Assembly (NCBI RefSeq): GCF_000331305.1
Contig: NZ_KB217478.1
Span: forward strand, 4,292,661-4,356,660
Reading direction: 5' to 3'
Source of the DNA: Calothrix sp. PCC 7103
GTDB lineage: Bacteria > Cyanobacteriota > Cyanobacteriia > Cyanobacteriales > Nostocaceae
Length of the DNA: 64,000 bases
Position numbers and translations under genes: made by a program. Of this stretch, positions 57,815 through 64,000 are shown piece after piece. Under the pieces are notes generated by a model that worked only from the letters and a program-made list of their open reading frames with translations, did not search any database and was not told the DNA's origin. Position 1 is the first letter of the stretch. Each line of letters starts with the position of its first letter.

Positions 57815-58348
57815 TTAAAATTTCTCTACCTGTTTTAATGGGTATCGTGCAGCAAAAGCAATGAATACTAATACTAAAGCAATACCTGTAGAAGGTTCTG
57901 GTACTTTTCTTGTTTGTTTTGGTGCTTGTAATTTCCAAGTAACTTGGTTAGTTGCTGAAAAATTTGTATTATTACTAAGAGCAACAGGCTTTATCGTTTC
58001 TAGCTTATAAAGATATACAGTTCTACCACTAATATCTTCTTGGATAACTTTATTTGCTTCTCTGACTTCATTGATGGTATCTTTAGCTTCTGCAAGTAAA
58101 CGAGATTCAAGTTCATTCTTATTTTCAGGGTTTTTACTAAATAAGTTTGAGCGCAAAGCCACTAACTCATCAAGTTGAGTATCGATACTTATATGATTTT
58201 TTTCATTATTATTTGGTTTTAATTGCTCTGCAAATGAAATATTTTGTAACGATGTTGCTTGGGCTGGTAAAGAAAAACTACCCAATATTAAGATTACAAC
58301 TAGGTTAATACTTGTTGTAAAAATTGTACTTAAATTTCTCATAAGCAA
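57815..58348 (-). CDS. PEP-CTERM-anchored exported protein
   Basis: A 177-residue protein. A signal peptide (LVVILILGSFSLPAQA) starts it. A mostly helical middle part (LESRLLAEAKDTINEVREAN) follows. The C-terminus has the PEP-CTERM sorting signal: VPEPSTG, a hydrophobic helix (IALVLVFIAFAARYP) and a basic end. Such proteins are exported and processed by exosortase, often with extracellular polysaccharide. The middle domain is not recognised. Confidence 0.75.
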   Translation of the reverse strand: MLMRNLSTIFTTSINLVVILILGSFSLPAQATSLQNISFAEQLKPNNNEKNHISIDTQLDELVALRSNLFSKNPENKNELESRLLAEAKDTINEVREANKVIQEDISGRTVYLYKLETIKPVALSNNTNFSATNQVTWKLQAPKQTRKVPEPSTGIALVLVFIAFAARYPLKQVEKF

Positions 58349-58512
58349 TTAAGTTAGCTATAGAAACCTGGTTTCGTAGAAGTTACCGGGTTCCTTTGGT
58401 TTAATATAATACGATATTATTCAGTAATACTCCCGTAGTCTAGCTTGGAAATACTGAAATTTCAGGCAAACTTTATAAACTTATTATTAATTCCCAATAA
58501 AGTATTCGTAAA

Positions 58513-59730
58513 CTATCGTAGAAATTCGGCTATACGTTGAACCGCTATTTCCAAAATTAGAGGTTCCCGAACAAGCGCAAAACGGACGTAACCTTCTCCT
58601 GACTTACCAAAACCTGCACCTGGTGATGCAGCTACACCTGTTTCTTGGACAAGTTTTGTGCAAAATTCGATTGAGTTATGGCGCCAAGCAGGAGGTAGTT
58701 TTGCCCAGACATACATTGTTGCTTGGGGTATTGGTACATGCCAACCAATATTATCTAAAGCACCGATAAAAGCATCACGGCGCCTTTTAAAAGTTGCAAC
58801 AGCAGTTTCAACACCTGTTTGGGGGCCAGTTAAAGCAGCAACGGCGCCGTTTAGAATTCCTCGATACTGGTTAAAGTCAACGGCAGCTTTAACTTGACGC
58901 AACGCACGAATCAAGTCCGCGTTGCCAATAGCGAAGCCAATACGGAAACCTCCCATATTATAAGACTTCGAGAGCGTAAAAAATTCAATCGAAACGCTTT
59001 TTTCTGGGTCAGCTTGAAATATTGATGGGGCTGTAGAAACGTTACATGTAACATCTCTACATTCGTCGGCAAATATTAAATCAACGTAGGGAAAATCATG
59101 AACGAGAACAATATTATGCAGTTGGCAGAAGGCAACTGCTTCTTTAAAGAATGATAGTGGCGCCGTTGCAGCGGTTGGATTATGTGGATAACTTAACACC
59201 ATCATCCGCGCCTTATTAAGTACATCGACGGGAATATCTGAAAATATAGGTAAAAATTCATTTTCCGCGCGCAGTGGCATTGGATAAATTAATCCTGAAG
59301 CTAAATAGACTCCACCTGCATGAGAAGGATAACCAGGGTCTAACAATAAAGCATAATCACCAGGGTTAAGAATTGCCAGAGGTAAATGAGCGGTTCCTTC
59401 CTGTGAACCAATTAAAGGTAATACTTCAGTTTCTGGGTCAATGGAAATACCGAACTTTTGCTCATACCAAGTTGCCGCAGCAGTACGAAATGCTATCGTG
59501 GCGCCGAAAAGTAAGTAACCATGAGTTGATGGGTCATCTAATGATTTTGCGATAGCATCAATAACATGTGGTTGTGCCGCTAGGTCAGAAGAACCCAGCG
59601 ACAAATCAATCAATTCTTTGGAAGCTGCCAAAGCTTTGGTTTTAGCAGTGTCCATATCCGCAAACACATTACTTTGCAGAGGTTGTAGACGTTCAGCGAA
59701 CTGCATTTCGGTATCTTGCATAACATTCAA
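58513..59730 (-). CDS. class I/II aminotransferase (LL-diaminopimelate aminotransferase-like)
   Basis: A 405-residue PLP enzyme. The fold markers are LSLGSSDLAAQPHVIDAIAK, LPLIGSQEGTAHLPLAILNP, the substrate loop SYPHNPTAATAP, the Asp in LVHDFPYVDLIFADE, and the PLP Lys in FFTLSKSYNMGGFRIGFAIG. GGFRIGF with an Arg and GAGFGKSGEGYVRFALV at the end match the aspartate/LL-diaminopimelate group. Its role in lysine or another amino acid route is probable, but the exact substrate is not proved. The thioredoxin gene lies upstream on the same strand, separated by an inverted repeat. Confidence 0.83.
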   Translation of the reverse strand: MNVMQDTEMQFAERLQPLQSNVFADMDTAKTKALAASKELIDLSLGSSDLAAQPHVIDAIAKSLDDPSTHGYLLFGATIAFRTAAATWYEQKFGISIDPETEVLPLIGSQEGTAHLPLAILNPGDYALLLDPGYPSHAGGVYLASGLIYPMPLRAENEFLPIFSDIPVDVLNKARMMVLSYPHNPTAATAPLSFFKEAVAFCQLHNIVLVHDFPYVDLIFADECRDVTCNVSTAPSIFQADPEKSVSIEFFTLSKSYNMGGFRIGFAIGNADLIRALRQVKAAVDFNQYRGILNGAVAALTGPQTGVETAVATFKRRRDAFIGALDNIGWHVPIPQATMYVWAKLPPAWRHNSIEFCTKLVQETGVAASPGAGFGKSGEGYVRFALVREPLILEIAVQRIAEFLR

Positions 59731-59746
59731 CTATATTATGCATCAT

Positions 59747-59815
59747 AGAAACCGGGCTTCTAGAGAAATATTTGCTCTTAAACTTAATTTCCTTAAAGAA
59801 GCCCGGTTTCTCGCA
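59747..59815. repeat. inverted repeat between thioredoxin and aminotransferase
   Basis: Arms agaaaccgggcttct and agaagcccggtttct flank ~38 bases. It lies just after the thioredoxin stop and can end its transcript. A related aaacctggttt/accgggtt sequence occurs at 58362-58398. Confidence 0.7.
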
Positions 59816-59817
59816 AG

Positions 59818-60147
59818 CTAATTTAGATGACTATCAATGAAGTTAAACAGCTTGTCTTTACCAATGGCGCCTTCAGTAGCAGCTTTTAGTTGACCATCTT
59901 GAACTATCCGAAAGGCAGGTACACCTTCAATTTGGTACTGCTTGACAGTAGTAGGATTAGGGTCAACTTCCATTTTAACTACTTTCAGACGGTCGCCATA
60001 AGTATTGGCGGCATTGTTCACCGTCATAGTCATTAACTTGCAAGGACCGCACCAAGAAGCCCAGAAGTAAAGTAATACGGGCTGCTCAGATTTCAAAACT
60101 TCTGTTTCAAACTCAGTATCAGTGATAGTAATTACACCCGTACTCAT
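59818..60147 (-). CDS. thioredoxin
   Basis: A 109-residue thioredoxin from the ATG at 60147; an ATG four codons earlier is possible. The active site is LYFWASWCGPCKLM, and the cis-Pro is in IEGVPAFRIVQDG. Unlike common m-type thioredoxins it has a less typical helix after the active site (TMTVNNAANTYGDRLKVVKM). It reduces protein disulphides in the cytosol. The neighbours do not show a particular target. Confidence 0.88.
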   Translation of the reverse strand: MSTGVITITDTEFETEVLKSEQPVLLYFWASWCGPCKLMTMTVNNAANTYGDRLKVVKMEVDPNPTTVKQYQIEGVPAFRIVQDGQLKAATEGAIGKDKLFNFIDSHLN

Positions 60148-60283
60148 GTGCTTCTCCAATCAGGTGATATCGTTAATAATTTACACATAACTTAATGTAT
60201 AACAAACTTGCCCATATTCCCAAGCTATTCACGATTTTTTATTCCTTGAGCGAGTAAAATCGTAAACAAAAAGTTTGCATACC

Positions 60284-60949
60284 ATGAATAACTATAAAGA
60301 ATTATTTACGATTGGTCACTCAAACCATAGTAGCGAAGCTTTTATTCAATTACTCAAGCAACACGAAGTAACAGCCATTGCGGACGTGCGTTCGCATCCC
60401 TATAGTCGTCAAAATCCCCAATTTACCCAAGCTGCTCTCAAAGCGACTTTGCTCGAAGTCGGTATTTACTACGTTTTTCTAGGTAAAGAGTTAGGTGCCA
60501 GGTCAAATAACCCTAACTGTTATGTAGATGGTAAAGCTTTGTACGAAAGAATTGCTGCGACCGAAGAGTTTGCCATTGGTGTACAGCGTTTGCTCAAAGG
60601 CGCCCAAAAGCATCGAATAGCGTTAGTGTGTGCCGAAAAAGACCCCATGACATGTCATCGTGCCATTTTAGTGTGTCAAAACCTACGTCATCACGACATA
60701 AAAATTAACCATATATTAAGTAACGGTACACTTGAATCGCAGCAGCAACTAGAATCCAGACTGTTACAAAAATTCGGATTGCAAGACGAACAAGTTAATC
60801 AACCAATACAGCTATCTTTATTTACAGACATAAATTCTGTAGAAACACCAATGTCAAATAGTACCTTAGAAGACAGACTGAAAATTGCATATCATCAGCA
60901 AAGCCAAGAAATAGCATATCAAGAAAAAAAATATGACCCATCAAATTAA
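60284..60949 (+). CDS. DUF488 protein, first of a tandem pair
   Basis: A 221-residue protein from the ATG at 60284; a TTG at 60275 is less likely. It matches DUF488: LFTIGHSNHSSEAFIQLLKQ, VTAIADVRSHPYSRQNPQF, YYVFLGKELGARSN and the Cys-containing ALVCAEKDPMTCHRAILV. The C-terminal ~60 residues are variable. The function of the family is not known; the two-Cys block may bind metal. The gene overlaps the next DUF488 gene by 17 bases. Confidence 0.85.
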   Translation: MNNYKELFTIGHSNHSSEAFIQLLKQHEVTAIADVRSHPYSRQNPQFTQAALKATLLEVGIYYVFLGKELGARSNNPNCYVDGKALYERIAATEEFAIGVQRLLKGAQKHRIALVCAEKDPMTCHRAILVCQNLRHHDIKINHILSNGTLESQQQLESRLLQKFGLQDEQVNQPIQLSLFTDINSVETPMSNSTLEDRLKIAYHQQSQEIAYQEKKYDPSN

Positions 60950-61379
60950 TATATACACAATTGGTTTTACTAAAAAATCCGCTCAACAATTTTTTGAAAC
61001 TTTAACTAAAAATGGTATAAAACGAGTTATAGATGCAAGATTGAATAATAATTCTCAATTAGCAGGGTTTACCAAAAAAGCCGACTTTGAGTATTTTCTC
61101 AATAAGATAAGCAATATTGAATATGTTCATTTATTAGAACTGGCGCCGACTCAAGAAATATTAGACACGTATAAAAAGAATGGTGGTGACTGGGAAACTT
61201 ACGAACGCGAATTTTTAGCATTAATGCAACAGCGTGCAATAGAAAAGCAGCTTTCACCAGATATTTTTGATGCTGGATGTATATTATGCAGCGAAGCAAG
61301 TCCTCAACACTGCCATCGGCGCCTCATTGTCGAATACCTACAGCAAAAGTGGAACAATATAAATATACAACACCTTTAA
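60933..61379 (+). CDS. DUF488 protein, second of a tandem pair
   Basis: A 148-residue protein of the same family but a different branch: INIYTIGFTKKSAQQFFETL, IKRVIDARLNNNSQLAGFTK, YVHLLELAPTQEILD, and GCILCSEASPQHCHRRLIVE. The 17-base overlap with the previous gene, in a different frame, means coupled translation. The two differ too much for a recent duplication and may form a heteromer. Confidence 0.85.
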   Translation: MTHQINIYTIGFTKKSAQQFFETLTKNGIKRVIDARLNNNSQLAGFTKKADFEYFLNKISNIEYVHLLELAPTQEILDTYKKNGGDWETYEREFLALMQQRAIEKQLSPDIFDAGCILCSEASPQHCHRRLIVEYLQQKWNNINIQHL

Positions 61380-61391
61380 ACTACTCTCATC

Positions 61392-61420
61392 TTGTGGAGC
61401 GGGCATCCCTGCCCGCCCTT
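61392..61420. repeat. dispersed gcgggcatccctgcccgc repeat
   Basis: Nearly identical to the element at 55045-55073. It lies 13 bases after the second DUF488 stop and may act as terminator. Confidence 0.6.
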
Positions 61421-61443
61421 ACAAAATTAATCAAGTAATTAGG

Positions 61444-61546
61444 CTAGTACCGCTCGGCGTAAATGTATATACCTTTTTCAAGAGTTATAAACCGTAACTT
61501 TTTCGTTGATTTCAATGGTATGCTTACTTGCGCCAAGCGGTACTAG
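61444..61546. mobile_element. MITE-like element 1, 103 bp
   Basis: Both ends read ctagtaccgct(c/t)ggcg inward, with the similarity going on imperfectly for ~30 bases. There is no coding capacity. The outer CTAG may include a target duplication. Confidence 0.6.
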
Positions 61547-61657
61547 AATTCTCACCTGTGGTATGTAGTATGATTCATAATTGTGTTGCCAAATAAAAAC
61601 TCTAAATAAGGTTTATGAATTGAGTTGTTCTCGCGAATTATAGTTTTACAATTTATG

Positions 61658-61783
61658 TATAGCAGTCCTAAATCATTTGTGTTCACGGAGTGAGCGCTTG
61701 CGCTAAACCTGCACGTTGTAGAGACGCGACATGTCGCGTCTCTACATTTAGGAATTTTTTACAATTCATCTAGGACTGCTATA
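61658..61783. mobile_element. MITE-like element 2, 126 bp, with nested palindrome
   Basis: The ends read tatagcagtccta(a/g)at inward, imperfect over ~24 bases. A gtagagacgcg-family palindrome lies inside at 61718-61745. The TA at both ends fits a Tc1/mariner-IS630-type target duplication. Confidence 0.6.
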
Positions 61784-61789
61784 TAACTG

Positions 61790-62329
61790 CTAATGTATTA
61801 AATTTACTTTCTCTCGAATTTGATTTATTACTTGAGAAGGTAATGGCGCATATCCTAGGGTGGGAGCAATTTTTTGTCCTTCAGTTAATGACCAGCTTAA
61901 AAAGTATTTCAAACTCGCACCTTTGTCCGGGTTATCATACTTCTTATAAACTAATAACCAAGTATAAGCAACGATGGGATAAGAATTGGCGCCGTCTGGG
62001 TCAGTGATAAAGACACGTAGATTATCAGGCAATTTTACAAAATTTAGTGTTTGAGTAAACGAGCTTATTGTTGGTTGAATAAATTGTCCTGCTTTATTTT
62101 CTAAGGTAGCCATTTTGAAATTATTATAACTAGCGTAAGCGTACTCTAAATAACCAATTGAACCAGAGGTTTGTTGAATTTGAGCTTCGGGACTTTCTGA
62201 ACCCTTGGCGCCTGCTCCTGTTAAAAAAACAGGTTGTGCAGGAATTGGCGTTAAAGATAATATAGGTGTGCAAGCCGATAATATAATCGTTATTGCTACG
62301 ATAGTATTTATTATATTTTGGTTACGCAT
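61790..62329 (-). pseudogene. pstS: PstS phosphate-binding lipoprotein with internal deletion
   Basis: This 179-residue frame begins with a lipoprotein signal (INTIVAITIILSACTP) and the first PstS strand (VFLTGAGA). It then jumps to the C-terminal third: GSIGYLEYAYASYNNFKMAT, SYPIVAYTWLLVYKKYDNPD, LKYFLSWSLTEGQKIAPTLG, YAPLP. Normal PstS is ~350 residues; about 170 residues with the phosphate-binding loops are gone, apparently by an in-frame deletion. No pst transport genes are adjacent. It can hardly bind phosphate. Confidence 0.75.
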
Positions 62330-62379
62330 TGTTAATTATGCAGTTAAAGAACAGGCAGGATGCCTGTTTCACATATAAA

Positions 62380-62580
62380 TTAATTATCCTTTACATCTGT
62401 TGTTATCCGTTGCCTATCCGTTACATCCGTTTTAATCCGTTGCTCAGTTTGCCTTTTTGATAGGAAGTTTCGCAATGCTTCCATGTATAGGTAATATACT
62501 GCTGTTAAATATAAAGTTAGGATCTGTGAAAATACCAGTCCCCCTACTACGGCTATACCAAGTGGGCGCCTATGTTCTTC
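62380..62580 (-). pseudogene. RND efflux transporter, C-terminal relic
   Basis: The minus strand encodes RRPLGIAVVGGLVFSQILTL and YLTAVYYLYMEALRNFL, the last membrane helix and tail of an AcrB/HAE1-type transporter, then a tail from a ccgttatccgttg-type repeat. The remaining ~950 residues are missing. Confidence 0.65.
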
Positions 62581-62724
62581 ATTTCAATCATGGGCAGCAA
62601 TCGAGCGTGCATATCGTATAATTAAGAGCTATTATTACTTTATATCGCGTTTGAAACCAGCTTTGGTAAAATCAAGAGTAGTGTTTTGCGTGCAAAATAT
62701 AAATAGCTATATGGTATAAAAATT

Positions 62725-62955
62725 ATGAATACTACTGAAATTCGCCAGCAAATAAACAAAAATTTAGATAGATTATCATCTGAACGGCTTGACCTCGTAG
62801 CTGAATTTATAGAATATCTGGCAGATAAGGAGAGTCAAGACGCAACCCAGGAATTACTTGATACACCAGGGTTTCTTGAATCTTTTGAGCGTGCTAAAAA
62901 AGACATAGCCGCAGGTAGGGTTATTAATTGGAGAAGTGTGCGTACCGATGTATGA
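62725..62955 (+). CDS. antitoxin of a RelE/ParE-type pair
   Basis: A 76-residue acidic protein: TTEIRQQINKNLDRLSSERL, DLVAEFIEYLADKES, then an unstructured end with FLESFERAKKDIAAGR. The pattern is that of small antitoxins of this class in cyanobacteria. It overlaps the toxin gene by eight bases, as is usual for such pairs. DNA binding and self-regulation are likely from the family but not shown. Confidence 0.75.
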   Translation: MNTTEIRQQINKNLDRLSSERLDLVAEFIEYLADKESQDATQELLDTPGFLESFERAKKDIAAGRVINWRSVRTDV

Positions 62956-63205
62956 AGTAATTTTGTCATCTGAAGCACAAGAAGTTTATGCTTCAGCAGA
63001 GCAAGCATTAGCAAAGAAAATAGCAAGGTGTTTGGAGCAACTGGAAAAAAATCCGAGTTATCATCCTAATATCAAAGCACTTAAGGGTGATTTGGCAGGT
63101 TACTACCGCTACCGTGTTGGTGATTACCGGGTTTTTTATCAGATAGATGAAGCTAATAACCTAGTTATTGTAAATACAATTCTTTATCGAGGTGATGCAT
63201 ATTAA
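62948..63205 (+). CDS. RelE/ParE family toxin
   Basis: An 85-residue protein from the ATG at 62948; a GTG four codons earlier is possible. The fold is clear: YEVILSSEAQEVYASAEQAL, AKKIARCLEQLEKNPS, KALKGDLAGYYRYRVGDYRV, FYQIDEANNLVIVNTILYRG. The basic and aromatic residues RYRVGDYRVFY are the usual active region of RelE-type mRNA interferases. It is the second gene of the pair. The second IS4-type copy starts 67 bases later. Confidence 0.85.
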   Translation: MYEVILSSEAQEVYASAEQALAKKIARCLEQLEKNPSYHPNIKALKGDLAGYYRYRVGDYRVFYQIDEANNLVIVNTILYRGDAY

Positions 63206-63271
63206 ATTGTTTTAATAACCTCATTTATTTATTTAGCTTAAGTTTTGGGGCGCTGTATTTTGCGTACATTT

Positions 63272-64000
63272 GTATGGTGGGCAATGCCCACCCAGCCCTT
63301 TCAATGCGAACATTAGCACTACTAGAGCGGTGCCCAAAAGCCGCTTCTAGTATAGATTATTCAGTGCCACATCAAGGTATTCTTGACAATATCAATGTTA
63401 TGATGCGTCAAAATGTTATCCACAGTGTTTGAGCAATTTGTAGAAGAAAGTCCCATAAGTGTGATGGCACGAGTTTTAATGGAACGTATTTTTATGCCAG
63501 AACGCTTAGATCAAATATTTGAAGCTCACGCGACTATTCAATATCAACAAGATTTATTGTTTTCAAGCCAAGTAGATTTAATGAGTTTGGTTGTATGTGG
63601 GATTCATAAGTCAGTTCATGCTGCTTATAGAGCAAAAGCAATAGAAAAAATCGTCAGTACAACAGCATTATATAACAAGCTATCTGGAATTGAATTGAGT
63701 GTAAGTCAAGCATTGTTAAGAGAAACAGCAAGCGATTTAATGTATCTAGTTCAAGCAATGGGTGGAGAACAAGCAGATTTATTGCCAGGATATAAACTTA
63801 AATTTGTAGATGGAACTTGCCTTGCGGCAACAGATCACAGACTCGATGCCATTCGTGCTTATGCAGCAAAAGCTCTACCAGGTAAGGCAATAGCAATATT
63901 AGACCAATCATCAAAATTAGTCACAGATATTTTTCTAGTTGAAGATGGTCACGCTCAAGAGCGCGCGTCATTTGACCAAATACTATATGTAGTTAAACCA
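63272..64000 (+). mobile_element. IS4-type element, copy 2, cut by window edge
   Basis: From gtatggtgggcaatgccc at 63272 to the window end it is closely similar to 20764-21490, in the same orientation. The differences are mostly single bases. Confidence 0.85.
63413..64000 (+). CDS. IS4-family transposase, copy 2, partial
   Basis: The ATG at 63413 corresponds to 20906 in copy 1. The 196 visible codons align almost throughout with copy 1 (LSTVFEQFVEESPISVMARV; FVDGTCLAATDHRLDAIRA). The first catalytic Asp is present. The parts that are frameshifted in copy 1 lie beyond the edge, so whether this copy is intact cannot be told. Confidence 0.85.
   Translation, partial: MLSTVFEQFVEESPISVMARVLMERIFMPERLDQIFEAHATIQYQQDLLFSSQVDLMSLVVCGIHKSVHAAYRAKAIEKIVSTTALYNKLSGIELSVSQALLRETASDLMYLVQAMGGEQADLLPGYKLKFVDGTCLAATDHRLDAIRAYAAKALPGKAIAILDQSSKLVTDIFLVEDGHAQERASFDQILYVVKP

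Overview
The window comes from a cyanobacterium, very probably a filamentous, Nostocales-type species. Genes for a photosystem I core subunit (psaB), NDH-1 subunits (ndhI, ndhH, ndhK), dark-operative protochlorophyllide reductase (chlL, DUF5331, chlN), Ycf35, DUF4327, DUF1816 and the Trp-rich TIGR02450 family all point there. So do a PEP-CTERM protein, short tandem heptamer repeats and dispersed palindromes. The palindrome GGCGCC is strikingly frequent (about 90 copies counted by eye), while I saw no copy of the usual cyanobacterial HIP1 octamer GCGATCGC.

1-12.5 kb is accessory and partly decayed. It holds the edge of an MFS transporter, relics of AI-2E, MarC, truncated-haemoglobin, DUF72 and cheR genes, an erythromycin-esterase-like gene, ycf35, several small unknown genes and a SRPBCC-DoxX-DUF72 operon. 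A two-domain hemerythrin gene is split by a 1,142-bp IS5-like element whose termini and 3-bp target duplication can be read exactly. 12.6-15.4 kb carries ndhI-ndhH and a separate ndhK. These are three of the four subunits of the quinone-reducing module of NDH-1, and they are not in their usual operons. 15.5-22.7 kb holds a glycosyltransferase relic, a PAS protein, a solo cheR, an alpha/beta hydrolase, more relics and a frameshifted IS4-type element.

22.7-27.7 kb is a minus-strand run: isoaspartyl peptidase, a pre-ATP-grasp/ATP-grasp ligase, a PhyH-type dioxygenase and hflX. The first three may make or modify a small peptide or amino acid conjugate. 28-30.3 kb has a coiled-coil protein, a solo cheB and a Crp-family regulator. 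30.3-36.2 kb is a galactofuranose/deoxysugar surface-glycan block: galE, a GH1-RmlD fusion and a glycosyltransferase-Glf fusion. 36.9-46.8 kb has an SDR with a C-terminal membrane anchor, a lone psaB, a sensor kinase, a tandem amidase relic and amidase, a DUF1816 protein, rlmB and mini-RNase III.

47-55 kb is the most housekeeping-like part: a STAS anti-sigma antagonist with an apparent ATT start codon, carA, a lipoprotein retropepsin overlapping trpD tail to tail, a Trp-rich protein, then chlL-DUF5331-chlN. 55.4-64 kb contains a short KdpD, a response regulator, a PEP-CTERM protein, an aminotransferase, a thioredoxin and two overlapping DUF488 genes. It also has two MITE-like elements, pstS and RND relics, a RelE/ParE-type toxin-antitoxin pair, and the start of a second copy of the IS4-type element in the same orientation as the first. 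No rRNA, tRNA, CRISPR array or prophage was recognised.
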